A stretch of DNA of 64,000 bases from CAZQFV01 sp964592645. Lineage in GTDB: Bacteria > Chloroflexota > Chloroflexia > DTKN01. The stretch lies in contig CAZQFV010000003.1 in assembly GCA_964592645.1 (NCBI GenBank), positions 1 through 64,000 of the forward strand, written 5' to 3'. The notes under the pieces were generated by a model. The model was given only the letters and a program-made list of their open reading frames with translations. It was not told the origin of the DNA and did not search any database. Position 1 is the first letter of the stretch; every line of letters begins with the position of its first letter. The position numbers were made by a program, and so were the translations under genes. This document shows, one piece after another, positions 8,988 to 18,053 of the stretch.

Positions 8988-11900
8988 ACGTGGTGCGGCC
9001 ACTCCTCCAGCACCCGCACTCCCAGGGTCCCCGTGGCCTCACCGCAGCGGTTCGTCGCCGTCACGGTGGCCGTGTAGCGGCCCACGGCGCTCCAGGAGTA
9101 GGCCGCCGTGGGCCCCACCGCGCCGTTGCTCCAGGAGAAGGTGATCGGCAGGCTGGCGGTGAGCGGCTCCTCCACGGCGCGGTAGGTACCGGGCCGGTCC
9201 ACCAGCAGCGCCAGGGGGCCGGCGATGGCCACGCCCTCCAGCGGCTGGCAGAAGGCCGTCACCGCCAGCGTCGCCGTCACCCGCCCGCAGAGGTTGAAAG
9301 CCACGGCGGTGACCGTGTAGGCGCCGGGGTCGGTCCAGGAGTAGGTTGCGCTGGCCCCCACCGTGCCGTTGCTCCAGGTCACGGTCAGCGGCAGGGTGGC
9401 GGTGGGCGGCCGGACCGCCGCCGTGTAGCTCCCCATCCGGCCGAGGGACAGCGCCGCCGGCCCGGAGACGCTCACCCCCTCCACCGGCCGGCAGGGCTGG
9501 AGCCAGACGACCTCCCCCGGGGCCACCGCACCCACCAGGAAACGGTAGCCGGGAGCGGCACCGGCGACCTCGGCGGTGTAGGCGCCCGGCGGCAGGTCCA
9601 CCGCACCGAAGAAGCCGCCGCCGTCGCTTTGCAGCACCCGCGGTTCGGGACCGTTCAGCGTAACGGTGACCCCGTCGAGCGGGCCGGCCGGCCCCTGGGC
9701 CAGGCCCACGGCGTGCCCCAGGATGGGGGTGTCCCGCCAGGGCAGCGCCGGCGCGGGCACGACGCCGGGGAAGAGCGGCGCCGTGGTGGTAAAGGCGCCG
9801 TTGGCCGGGTCGGTGTAGCCGTAGGGCAGGGCCAGCGCGCGCCATAGCCACCACTCTGCCTCGGGCGAATAGTACCACGGCTGGCGCGGCGGCCGGATGT
9901 AGCGGCTGTCGCCCTCGGGGTCGGCGTAGAGGTTGCCGTACCTATAGGCGGACAGGCCCACGGCCCGGCTGGGCCCCAGCGCCTCCTGGGCCTGCTGCAG
10001 GGTGTGCTCCGGGTAGTTCAAATAGGCCGCCGACAGCACCAGGGTGCCGCGGCCGTGCCGCTCGGCGCTCTCCCAGGCCAGCCAATGGTCGTACCAGGCC
10101 CGCTGGTCGCTGCGATACTCGCGGTCATAGTTCATCGGCGCGGCCAGGTCGACGATGCCCTCCTCCGTCCAGCCGCGCCAGTCCTGCAGCAACTCGCCGT
10201 AGGCGGCGCTGCTCTCCCAGCCGCCGGCGTAGTCGGGGCTGTCGCCCCAGGCCGTGCCCACGGCGGCGATGCGCAGGTCCGGGCGCCCCTCCCCGCAGCG
10301 CAGGTAGATCCGGCGCAGCAGCGCCGAGAGCTGCTCGCGCCGCCAGCCCAGCCAGAGGGGATCGTCCGGCGCGGGGTCGCCGGCCCCGCCGTAGCGGGCG
10401 CGGTAGCGCTGCACGGCGACGGGGTTGTAGCCCCAGACGTTGCGCCCGACGGCGGAGGCGGCGTGCGGATAGTGCAGGCCGTCCAGGAGCAGGCCGTCCA
10501 CCTCGTAGCGGTTCAGCAGGTCCAGGACCAGGGCCGTGGTATAGGTGAGGACGCCGGGGTGTCCGGGGTCCAGGTAGTAGGCGCCGTCGGAGACCTGCGT
10601 GCCGGTGATGTCCTCGCTGGCCCAGTCGGGGTGCTCGGCCAGGACATGGCCCGCGGGGAGCTCCCCGGGGGTACGGTCCCAGGCCGGCAGCAGCGAGAGC
10701 CAGGCGTAGACCTCCAGCGGCTGGGGGCCGGTGTGGGCCTGCTGCAGGAGGTAGGCCAGCGGATCGAAGCCCGCGGGGAGCTCGGGATCGGCGGCGCGCG
10801 GCTCCAGGGGGGTATCGTAGTAGACTTGGCCGAAGCGGCGCACCTGCACCAGGAGGGTGTTGAGGTGCGCGGCGCGGGCATCGGCCAGGAGGACATCGAC
10901 CTGGTCGGGGGTCTTGAAGCCGTCGTGGGCGGCGTCCACCAGGAGGGCGCGCAGGGCCGGCTCCGAGTCCGGCGGGGCGACGGTGGCCAGGGCGACGCGG
11001 CCGGCCGTCACGGTGGCGTAGAGCGGCGAGGAGGCCGGGGCCGGCAGGGTGAGGCTGTAGTCGCCGGGCGGCAGGTCCACCGCGCCGAAGAAGCCGTTGG
11101 CGTCGGTGAGCAGCGTCCTGTGGACCGGCCCCGTCACCTGCACCGGGACGCGGTCCAGGGGGCCGGCCGGCCCGATGGCCCAGCCGGCCAGGTGGCCCAA
11201 TGTGGGGGCGCTCTTCCAGGGCAGGTCGGGGAAGGGCGCCGGGCCGACAAAGGCCGGCTCGCTATAATAGGTCGCCCCATTCACCGGGTCGACATAGGAG
11301 AACGGCTGCGCCAGGGCCGTGTACAGCCAGGCGTTGCTGGAGGGGACATAGACCCACGGCTGGCGCGGCGGCTTGGTGAAATAATCATTGCCCGCCGGGT
11401 CGGAGTAGATGTTGGTGACGGCGTAGGAATAGGGGACGGCGCCGAGGGCATAGTTGCCCTGGGCGGAGGGGGCCAGCGCCCGGCGCACCTGGGACGTGGT
11501 GTCCTCGACATAGTTCAGGTAGGCGGCCGGCGATGGGGCCACGGCCCGGCCGTACTGGTGGTCTTTCTCCCACTCGATCCAGCGGTCGTAGTAGTCGCGC
11601 TGGCTGGTCAGATACTCCCGGTCATAGTTCATGGGCACGGCCAGGTCGATGATCCCCTCCTCCAGCCAGGCGCGCCAGTCCTGGAAGACGCTTCTATAGG
11701 CGCTGGTGTTTTCCCACACGCCGGGCCCGTCGCCCCAGGCGATGGTCGCCGCGCCCAGGATCAGGTCCGGCTTCAGTGCCAGCGTCTCCAGGTAGATGCG
11801 CCGGACGACGTTGGTGACCTGCTCGCGCCGCCAGGCCATCCAGGTGGGCTCGGTGGAGGCGGGGTGGCCGGCCCCTCCGTAGGCAGCGTGGTAGCGCTGC

Positions 11901-12646
11901 TCGCTGACCATGTTGTAGCCGTGGTCCTGGCCCAGATAGCGGATATAGTCCAGAACCAGGCCGTCGATGTCATAGTGGCGGGCCAGGTAGAGGCAGACGT
12001 CCACGGTGTAGCGGGCGGCGTCGGGATGGCCGGGGTCGAGGTTGTCGGTCGCCACCAGTTTGCCGCCGGTGTACTGATAGGAGAGCCAGTTTTCGGGGTC
12101 GTCCCAGGCGCGGCCCTGGCCGTGGCGCAGATAGACATGGCGGGGGTCGGTGGAGCTGGAGGGCCACACGGGGAAGGTCACCACCCAGGCCAGCACCTTC
12201 AGCGGCGGGTCGGCGCCATGGGCGGCGGCGATGAGGTTGGCCAGGGGGTCAAAGTCGGGATCGGGGATATCGGTGGCGCGGGGCTCAACGCTCGCGTTGT
12301 AGTAGGAGTCGCCGCGCTTGCGCACCTGCACAAAGAGGGCGTTGGCGTTGGCCGTGTGGGCGTTGGCGACCAGGGCGGCGATCTGCGCCGGCGTCTTGAT
12401 GCCGTCGTGAAAGGCATCGACCCACAGCCCGCGGAGCTGTGAATCCCAAACCGGCGCTTGCCCGGCGCGGCGAGCGCCCGTGCCGGGAGCGGGGGAGGGG
12501 AAACCCGGCGCCACGTCGACGGAGAGACGGGGGGACGGGGAGAGGGGGAGAGCATGAGGCCCAAGATCGGAAGCCAGTGAAGGCACGCCGTCCACCGGCA
12601 GAAAGAGAATCAGCAGCAGGGCAAAGCAAAGCGGTCGGCGGCGCAC
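8954..12646 (-). CDS. Secreted protein with two tandem GHL10 (DUF187-like) glycosidase-like domains
   Basis: 1230 aa. A signal peptide (residues 1 to about 26, LCFALLLILFLPV) is followed by two copies of a (beta/alpha)8 glycosidase-like domain. Their starts are LRGLWVDAFHDGIKTP (about 71) and LRALLVDAAHDGFKTP (about 560). Each contains NLDPGHPDA/YLDPGHPG, a DG-hydrophobic strand and PMNYDREY. Each copy is followed by a small regulatory-like beta-sandwich with the shared motif NGFFGAVDLPPGDYSL or its counterpart. Two PKD/Ig-like repeats (VTWSNG...YSWTDPGAYTVTA) and a C-terminal HVYLPLVGR close the chain. The start is GTG at 12646 with AGGAGG 4 nt upstream. Probably acts outside the cell on polysaccharide; the substrate is unknown. 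It converges on the MetH-activation-like gene. Confidence 0.85.
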   Translation of the reverse strand: MRRRPLCFALLLILFLPVDGVPSLASDLGPHALPLSPSPRLSVDVAPGFPSPAPGTGARRAGQAPVWDSQLRGLWVDAFHDGIKTPAQIAALVANAHTANANALFVQVRKRGDSYYNASVEPRATDIPDPDFDPLANLIAAAHGADPPLKVLAWVVTFPVWPSSSTDPRHVYLRHGQGRAWDDPENWLSYQYTGGKLVATDNLDPGHPDAARYTVDVCLYLARHYDIDGLVLDYIRYLGQDHGYNMVSEQRYHAAYGGAGHPASTEPTWMAWRREQVTNVVRRIYLETLALKPDLILGAATIAWGDGPGVWENTSAYRSVFQDWRAWLEEGIIDLAVPMNYDREYLTSQRDYYDRWIEWEKDHQYGRAVAPSPAAYLNYVEDTTSQVRRALAPSAQGNYALGAVPYSYAVTNIYSDPAGNDYFTKPPRQPWVYVPSSNAWLYTALAQPFSYVDPVNGATYYSEPAFVGPAPFPDLPWKSAPTLGHLAGWAIGPAGPLDRVPVQVTGPVHRTLLTDANGFFGAVDLPPGDYSLTLPAPASSPLYATVTAGRVALATVAPPDSEPALRALLVDAAHDGFKTPDQVDVLLADARAAHLNTLLVQVRRFGQVYYDTPLEPRAADPELPAGFDPLAYLLQQAHTGPQPLEVYAWLSLLPAWDRTPGELPAGHVLAEHPDWASEDITGTQVSDGAYYLDPGHPGVLTYTTALVLDLLNRYEVDGLLLDGLHYPHAASAVGRNVWGYNPVAVQRYRARYGGAGDPAPDDPLWLGWRREQLSALLRRIYLRCGEGRPDLRIAAVGTAWGDSPDYAGGWESSAAYGELLQDWRGWTEEGIVDLAAPMNYDREYRSDQRAWYDHWLAWESAERHGRGTLVLSAAYLNYPEHTLQQAQEALGPSRAVGLSAYRYGNLYADPEGDSRYIRPPRQPWYYSPEAEWWLWRALALPYGYTDPANGAFTTTAPLFPGVVPAPALPWRDTPILGHAVGLAQGPAGPLDGVTVTLNGPEPRVLQSDGGGFFGAVDLPPGAYTAEVAGAAPGYRFLVGAVAPGEVVWLQPCRPVEGVSVSGPAALSLGRMGSYTAAVRPPTATLPLTVTWSNGTVGASATYSWTDPGAYTVTAVAFNLCGRVTATLAVTAFCQPLEGVAIAGPLALLVDRPGTYRAVEEPLTASLPITFSWSNGAVGPTAAYSWSAVGRYTATVTATNRCGEATGTLGVRVLEEWPHHVYLPLVGRPDR

Positions 12647-12720
12647 AGTGCCTCCTCGGCCCCCCCGGGTGGGGGACCGGATCCTCCGGGGAAGATGCTT
12701 GCGGATGCCGTACGGGGGCG

Positions 12721-12749
12721 ATTATACCATCCCCAACCGCGGAGGGCAA
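12721..12749 (-). promoter_or_regulatory. SigA-type promoter for the tandem GHL10 gene
   Basis: On the minus strand TTGCCC (12744-12749), 17 bp, TATAAT (12721-12726). Confidence 0.75.
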
Positions 12750-12798
12750 GCGTGGCATCGAGTGCCCGCTCGACGCATCCCGCTGCCCGAGGCCCGAT

Positions 12799-12827
12799 TT
12801 GCATCCTCGGTCAGAATGTAGTAGAAT
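12799..12827 (+). promoter_or_regulatory. SigA-type promoter for the DksA/TraR-like gene
   Basis: TTGCAT (12799-12804), 17 bp, TAGAAT (12822-12827). The bases around it closely resemble the promoter at 47003-47031. Confidence 0.7.
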
Positions 12828-12858
12828 AGCCCATCATACATAGGCAAAGGGGCCCAAG

Positions 12859-13227
12859 ATGGCCACCGTAGTGGATTTCACGAACATCAAGGACCGCCTG
12901 AAGAAAGAGCGCGCCGCCCTGTTGCGCTACATTCGCCGCCTGGAAGAGATCTCCGAGGAGATCCGCAGCGACCGCGGCGGCGGCAACGGCAGCGTCAGCA
13001 ACCATATGGCGGAGGACGCCAGCAGCACCTACGACCAGGAGCGCAACCTGGCCCTCCTGGGCAACCTGCGCCGCACCGTCGAATCGATCGACCTGGCGCT
13101 GAAACGGTTGGCGGCCGGCACCTATGGACAGTGTGAAGCCTGCGGCGTGCCCATCGACCGGGCGCGGCTCGAAGCGCTGCCCTATGCCTCCCGCTGCGTC
13201 AGATGCCAGACCCGGCTGGAAGGATAG
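12859..13227 (+). CDS. TraR/DksA-type zinc-finger protein
   Basis: 122 aa. The N-terminal half is a charged coiled coil (DRLKKERAALLRYIRRLEEI). The C-terminus has the C4 zinc finger CEACGVPIDRARLEALPYASRCVRC. Members of this family bind RNA polymerase through the secondary channel or act as general regulators; the short form resembles YteA-type proteins of Gram-positives. It carries EDAS rather than a clear DxxDxA motif at the coiled-coil tip, so true DksA activity is uncertain. It heads an operon with lspA and rluD; lspA begins 4 nt after its stop codon. Confidence 0.85.
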   Translation: MATVVDFTNIKDRLKKERAALLRYIRRLEEISEEIRSDRGGGNGSVSNHMAEDASSTYDQERNLALLGNLRRTVESIDLALKRLAAGTYGQCEACGVPIDRARLEALPYASRCVRCQTRLEG

Positions 13228-13231
13228 CCCC

Positions 13232-13786
13232 TTGGCCGAGCCCTCCAGGCAGCGCCTCCCCCTGTGGCCCCTGCTGATCACCCTGCTTGTCGTCCTGCTG
13301 GACCAGGTGAGCAAGTACCTGGCCGTCCGTTACCTGGACCCGGAAAACGGCGGGCAGCCTATCCCGCTCCTGGGCTCCTTCCTGCGCCTGGCCTACATCG
13401 AGAACAGCGGCATCTCCTTCGGCCAACTGCAGAACCTGGCCCTGCCGATCACCCTGCTGACGATCGCCATCACCATCGGCCTGTTCGTGTTCTACCGCTA
13501 CCTGGTCGGCCCCGTGCCCTGGGCCAATGCCGCCGTGGGGCTCATCCTCGGCGGGGCGCTGGGCAACCTGTTCGATCGCCTCCTCACCGGCCTGCGTTTC
13601 GGCCTGGCCCAGGCCTACGTGGTGGACTTTGTCGACGTGCGCTACTTTGCCGTCTTCAACGCCGCCGACAGCGCCATCACCATCGGCGGCATCCTCTACG
13701 GCGTCTACCTGGTCTTTTTCCACCGCGGCGAGCCAATGGAGAAGAAGCCGTGTGCGCCGCCCCCGGAACCGCCGAGCGCCGCCTGA
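13232..13786 (+). CDS. lspA: Signal peptidase II (prolipoprotein peptidase)
   Basis: 184 aa. LspA removes the signal peptide from lipid-modified prolipoproteins in the membrane. Four hydrophobic segments are visible. Conserved motifs are DQVSK, ENSGISFG, GGALGNLFDR and VVDFVDVRYFAVFNAADSAI, the last carrying both catalytic Asp residues. I prefer a TTG start at 13232: AAGGA lies about 7 nt upstream and it directly follows the previous stop codon. The longer frame from 13124 overlaps the upstream gene and encodes shadow sequence. The end overlaps rluD by 37 nt. Confidence 0.93.
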   Translation: MAEPSRQRLPLWPLLITLLVVLLDQVSKYLAVRYLDPENGGQPIPLLGSFLRLAYIENSGISFGQLQNLALPITLLTIAITIGLFVFYRYLVGPVPWANAAVGLILGGALGNLFDRLLTGLRFGLAQAYVVDFVDVRYFAVFNAADSAITIGGILYGVYLVFFHRGEPMEKKPCAPPPEPPSAA

Positions 13787-14706
13787 CCTTTCTCCTGGAA
13801 CCCGCCGAGGCCGGCCAGCGGGTGGACCGGGTGGCCGCGGCGCGCCTGCCCGACGTCTCCCGTTCGCGCGTGCAGCGGCTGATCGAGGAGGGTTGGATCA
13901 CGCTCAACGGCCGAATGGTCCGCGCCAGCGCCGCGGTCCGCGCCGGCGACCGGCTGGACGTGACCATCCCCCCGCCCGAGCCGACGGAGCTGGTCCCGCA
14001 GGAGCTGCCGCTGGCGGTGGTCTACGAGGACGGCGACATCGTCGTGGTGGACAAGCCGGCCGGCCTGGTGGTGCACCCGGCCCCTGGCCATGCCCAGGAC
14101 ACCCTGGTCAACGCCCTCCTGGCGCGCTACCCCGACCTGGCGGTCGGCGATTCCATCCGCCCGGGCATCGTCCACCGCCTGGACCGCTACACCTCCGGCC
14201 TGATCGTCATCGCCCGGCACGACGCCGCCCACCAGTCGCTGGCGGCGCAGATGGCGGAGCGGACGATGCTCAAGGCCTACCTGGTGCTGGTGGACGGGCA
14301 CATGCCGCAGCGCGAGGGGCGGATCGAGGCCCCGATCGGGCGGCACCCGCGCCAGCGCCAGCAGATGGCCGTGGTCAGCAAGGGCCGGCCGGCGCGCACC
14401 CGCTACCAGGTATTGGAGGAGCTGGGTCCCTACACCCTGGTCGAAGCCCAACTGGAGACCGGACGGACGCACCAGATCCGCGTCCATTTCGCCCACGCCG
14501 GCCACCCCGTGCTCGGCGATCCGCAGTACGGCCGGCTCGCCGGGGCCCTGGGGCTCACCCGGCAGTTCCTGCACGCCTATCGCCTGGGGCTGCGCCTGCC
14601 CTCCTCCGGCGAGTACCGCGAGTTCGCGTCGCCGCTGCCGGACGACCTGGCCGAGGTGCTGGAGAAGCTGCGGCGCCGCTTCCGCCGACCTACCTTTTCG
14701 CCCTAG
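13750..14706 (+). CDS. rluD: RluA-family 23S rRNA pseudouridine synthase (RluD-like)
   Basis: 318 aa. An N-terminal S4 RNA-binding domain (RVDRVAAARLPDVSRSRVQRLI) precedes the catalytic domain, whose signature HRLDRYTSGLIVIAR holds the catalytic Asp. GRTHQIRVHFAHAGHPVLGD is also typical. It isomerises uridines in 23S rRNA; the exact sites cannot be told from sequence. The start is GTG at 13750, with GGAG 8 nt upstream, inside the end of lspA, so translation is probably coupled. The last codons share the CTAG at 14703-14706 with the stop of the convergent metG. Confidence 0.9.
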   Translation: MCAAPGTAERRLTFLLEPAEAGQRVDRVAAARLPDVSRSRVQRLIEEGWITLNGRMVRASAAVRAGDRLDVTIPPPEPTELVPQELPLAVVYEDGDIVVVDKPAGLVVHPAPGHAQDTLVNALLARYPDLAVGDSIRPGIVHRLDRYTSGLIVIARHDAAHQSLAAQMAERTMLKAYLVLVDGHMPQREGRIEAPIGRHPRQRQQMAVVSKGRPARTRYQVLEELGPYTLVEAQLETGRTHQIRVHFAHAGHPVLGDPQYGRLAGALGLTRQFLHAYRLGLRLPSSGEYREFASPLPDDLAEVLEKLRRRFRRPTFSP

Positions 14707-16460
14707 TCCTGCATCCCCATGCGCTCCAGCTCCTCGGCGACGATGCTCTCGTCGAGCTTGCGGAAGAGCGGCTGCGGCGGGTTCAGTTGCCGGCCGGCCG
14801 GCAGATCGCTGGGGGCCCAGCGGCCCTCCCACTGCCCCGGGTGCCAGCGGTAGACGCGGTGTGACTCTCCCTCCTCCTCCACCTCCTCGAAGCGCAGCTC
14901 GCCGGCGATGGTGCCCCGGTATCCCAGCATCGTGTGCAGCGCCTGGGAAGCGTGCGGGGTAAAGGGGCAGAAGAGCGTCTTCAGATTGTCCACCAGCCGC
15001 AGGCCCACGAAGAGGGTATTGGCCGTGCGCGGGATATCGCTCCGGGCCGTCTTCCAGGGCGCCCGTTCGTCCAGGTAGCGGTTGCCCTCCTGGGCCAATA
15101 CCATCACCTCGCCGATGGCCGCCTTGAACTTGCACCCGGCCAGCAACTGGCCGACCGTGTCAAAGGCCCGCTCGCTCCGCTCCAGGATGGCCCGGTCGCG
15201 GTCGTCCAGGTCGCCCGGCTCCGGGACGGCCCCCTGGAAGTAGCGGGCGGCCATCGAGAGGACGCGGTGCGCCAGGTTGCCCCAGGTGGCCACCAGCTCG
15301 TCGTTGTTGCGGCGGACGAACTCGGCCCAGGTAAAGTCGGTGTCGCGCGTCTCCGGGCCGTTGATGGTCAGGTAGTAGCGCAGCGGGTCCGGCTCGTAGC
15401 GCGAGAAATAGTACGGCAGCCAGACGGCCACGCCGCGGCTGGTGGAGAAGCGCTTGCCCTCCATCGTCAGGAACTCGGAGGAGACCACGTCGTAGGGCAA
15501 CTGCAGGCTCTCGTCGTAGCCCATGAGCATCGAGGGCCAGATGATGGAGTGAAAGACGATGTTGTCCTTGCCCATGAAGTAGTAGTGGCGGGACCGGCCG
15601 TCCTGCCACCACTTGCGCCATCTGTCGGGGTCGCCGGTGATGGCGGCCCACTCCTTGCTGGCCGAGAGGTAGCCGATGACGGCGTCGAACCAGACATAGA
15701 TGCGCTTGCTGCCGTAGCCGGGCAGGGGGATGGGCACGCCCCACTCGATGTCGCGGGTGATGGGGCGGGGGCGCAGCCCCTCGTTGAGCAGGCCGTGGGT
15801 AAAGTTGAGGACATTGGGCCGCCAGTATGGCTCCTTGTCTGCCAGGTAGCGCCGCAGCCGGCCGTCGAAGGCCGGCAGGTCCAGGAAGAAATGCTCCGTC
15901 TGGCGAAAGTCGGGCGGGTGCCCGCACAGCTTGCAGCGGGGGTTGACCAGGTCGGTGGCGTTCAACGGCCGGCCGCACTGGTCGCACTGGTCCCCCCGGG
16001 CGTCGTTGTAGCCGCAGTGGGGGCAAGTGCCCTCGACGTAGCGGTCGGGCAGGAAGCGCTGATCGTGCTCGCAGTAGGTGCCGATCATATGGTCGGCAAA
16101 GACGGTGCCGCGCTCGAGGTGCCGCAGGAAGATGTCCTGCACCACACGGGCATGGTTTTGCGTGTGCGTGCGGGTGAAGAGGTCATACGACAGGCCCAAC
16201 TGCGCCAGGTTGTCGGCGATCTCACGGTTATAGTAGTCGGAGACCTCTCGGGGGCGTTTGCCCTCCTTCTCCGCCCGCAGCGTGGTCGGCGTGCCATGGT
16301 CGTCGGTGCCGGAGACCATCAGCACGTCGTTGCCGACCAACCGGTGGTAGCGGGCAAAGATGTCGCAGGGGATGCCGAACCCTGCCACGTGCCCCAGGTG
16401 CCGCGACCCCGAGGCGTAGGGCCAAGCCACGCCGATATAGATCTTTTCCGGTGCCCCCAT
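14703..16460 (-). CDS. metG: Methionyl-tRNA synthetase
   Basis: 585 aa. MetRS charges initiator and elongator tRNA-Met. The HIGH-type motif is HLGH in the N-terminal YASGSRHLGHVAGFGIP. A long connective peptide carries several CxxC zinc knuckles (CPHCG, CDQCG, CKLCG), which is the E. coli/archaeal-type form. The KMSKS loop is KRFSTSRG. The dimerising EMAP-like C-terminal domain is absent, giving the monomeric short form. The ATG at 16460 has GGAGGT 5 nt upstream. The final stop overlaps that of rluD in a shared CTAG. Confidence 0.96.
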   Translation of the reverse strand: MGAPEKIYIGVAWPYASGSRHLGHVAGFGIPCDIFARYHRLVGNDVLMVSGTDDHGTPTTLRAEKEGKRPREVSDYYNREIADNLAQLGLSYDLFTRTHTQNHARVVQDIFLRHLERGTVFADHMIGTYCEHDQRFLPDRYVEGTCPHCGYNDARGDQCDQCGRPLNATDLVNPRCKLCGHPPDFRQTEHFFLDLPAFDGRLRRYLADKEPYWRPNVLNFTHGLLNEGLRPRPITRDIEWGVPIPLPGYGSKRIYVWFDAVIGYLSASKEWAAITGDPDRWRKWWQDGRSRHYYFMGKDNIVFHSIIWPSMLMGYDESLQLPYDVVSSEFLTMEGKRFSTSRGVAVWLPYYFSRYEPDPLRYYLTINGPETRDTDFTWAEFVRRNNDELVATWGNLAHRVLSMAARYFQGAVPEPGDLDDRDRAILERSERAFDTVGQLLAGCKFKAAIGEVMVLAQEGNRYLDERAPWKTARSDIPRTANTLFVGLRLVDNLKTLFCPFTPHASQALHTMLGYRGTIAGELRFEEVEEEGESHRVYRWHPGQWEGRWAPSDLPAGRQLNPPQPLFRKLDESIVAEELERMGMQD

Positions 16461-16494
16461 CGCACACCTCCAGGATGCCAAACAGAATGCCGCC

Positions 16495-16522
16495 ATTATA
16501 CCACGGCGGCCGCGAACGTCAA
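16495..16522 (-). promoter_or_regulatory. SigA-type promoter for metG
   Basis: On the minus strand TTGACG (16517-16522), 16 bp, TATAAT (16495-16500). Confidence 0.7.
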
Positions 16523-16592
16523 AGAGGAAACCTTGTGGTTGGGATCAGTAGATACCGGTTGGCCCGGCATCCCCCACCCGCGTGGCACCGAC

Positions 16593-18053
16593 CTACCGCG
16601 CCGCCACCCCCACCTGCCGCACCTGCCACCGGCCGTCCACCTGCTCCAGCGGTAGGGCGATCGTGAAGACGCTCCCTTTCCCTTCCACGCTCTCCGCCCA
16701 GATGCGCCCCTGCATCGCCTGGACGACCCAGCGGGCCACCGCCAGGCCCAATCCCAGGCCCTGGGTCTTGGCAATGGCCCGCACCTTGCGCCCGCGGAAG
16801 AGCTTGTCGAACACATAGGGCATCTCGTCGGCCGGGATGCCGATGCCCGTATCGGCGACGCTCATCAACACCTCTTTGCCCGCCCGGCGCGCGGTGATGA
16901 AGATGACGCCGCGCTCCGTGTAGCAGACGGCGTTGGAGAGCACCTCGTTCAGCGCCCGGATGATCCCCCGGGGGACGGGCAATGAGACGATCTCGCCCTC
17001 GATCACCAGGTTGAGCACCAGCCCCTTCTCTTCGGCGTACGCCCGCTGTGGCTCGATGGCTTCGGCCAGCAGCTCGCGGAGGGCCAACAGCTTTCCGGCA
17101 TCCTCGGTGGCGATCCAGGCCGCCCCCTCGTGCTCGATCTCGGCAAAGCGGGTCAGGTTTTCCACGATCCGCGTCAACCGCCCCGCGCTCTCCACCACCA
17201 CGTCCAGCAGCTCCGTCTCCAATCCCGCCGCCGCCCCCTTGAGCAACTCCAGGCCGACATTGAGCGAGGTCAGCGGCGAGCGCAGCTCGTGCGAGACGCT
17301 CTCCAGAAAGTCGCCCTTGAGCCGGTCGAGCACGCAGACGTGCTCAAAGAGGCGGGCATTCTCAATGGCCACGGCGGCCTGGTTGGCAAAGGCGGTCAGC
17401 AGGGCCAGGTCGTCGGGCGTGAAGTGGGCAATGCGCACCCGGTTGTCGACATAGAGCACGCCGATGGTGCGGGTCTTGGCCTGCAGGGGGACGCAGAGGA
17501 TGGAGCGCAGGATGTAGGTAGCAATGCTAACGCTGTCCACGAAGCGGGGGTCCTCGCTGGCGTTGTCCGTCAGCACCGGTTCGCCCTCCTCGGCCACCCG
17601 GTTGACCACACTGCGGCTGACCTGGAACGACGACTCCTCGATGTCCTGCTGGCGCAAGTTACGGGCCACGGCAAAGTGCAACTGTCCGCTGGCCTCGTCG
17701 CGCAGCATGAGAAAGCCGCGCTCCGCCCCCGTCACTGCGATGGCGCGATCCATCACGATCTGCAGCAGGTCCTCCAACTGCAAGGTGGAGTTGACCAACT
17801 GGCTGACCTCGAAAAGGGTGGCCAACTGCTGGCGGTCGCGGTGGACGGAGGAAAACTCGTCGCGCGCCGATCGCAGGACCGGCAGCAGTTTCTGAGCGTA
17901 CTCCAGGACCTGGCGCAGCTCCACCAGGAGCCGGCGGGGATGCCGCCCCAGGAGGATGCTCTCCCCCTCCTGGAGCAGGGCCTGCCAGCGGTCGCGCGCG
18001 GCGACGAGTTCGGCTTCCAGGTCCTGAAGCTGATGGAACGACACCTGGGTCAT
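16593..18053 (-). CDS. GAF-domain sensor histidine kinase
   Basis: 486 aa, no membrane segment, so cytosolic. Residues 1 to about 85 are a charged coiled coil. A GAF domain spans about 95-245 (LMLRDEASGQLHF, RSILCVPLQAKTRTIGVLYVDNR). The HisKA helix has FLESVSHELRSPLTSLN, with the phospho-accepting His. The HATPase domain has NEVLSNAVCY (N-box), VADTGIGIP (G1) and GLGLGLAVAR (G2). The start is ATG at 18053, 4-bp ATGA overlap with the end of the GlpK-like gene; GGGAG precedes it. No response regulator lies nearby. Being coupled to a GlpK-like protein rather than to a receiver is unusual. Confidence 0.93.
   Translation of the reverse strand: MTQVSFHQLQDLEAELVAARDRWQALLQEGESILLGRHPRRLLVELRQVLEYAQKLLPVLRSARDEFSSVHRDRQQLATLFEVSQLVNSTLQLEDLLQIVMDRAIAVTGAERGFLMLRDEASGQLHFAVARNLRQQDIEESSFQVSRSVVNRVAEEGEPVLTDNASEDPRFVDSVSIATYILRSILCVPLQAKTRTIGVLYVDNRVRIAHFTPDDLALLTAFANQAAVAIENARLFEHVCVLDRLKGDFLESVSHELRSPLTSLNVGLELLKGAAAGLETELLDVVVESAGRLTRIVENLTRFAEIEHEGAAWIATEDAGKLLALRELLAEAIEPQRAYAEEKGLVLNLVIEGEIVSLPVPRGIIRALNEVLSNAVCYTERGVIFITARRAGKEVLMSVADTGIGIPADEMPYVFDKLFRGRKVRAIAKTQGLGLGLAVARWVVQAMQGRIWAESVEGKGSVFTIALPLEQVDGRWQVRQVGVAAR

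Noticed and set aside
10004..12442. 812-codon plus-strand open frame
   Set aside because: Lies opposite the GHL10 gene; low-complexity Gly/Val/Ala translation from high GC content.
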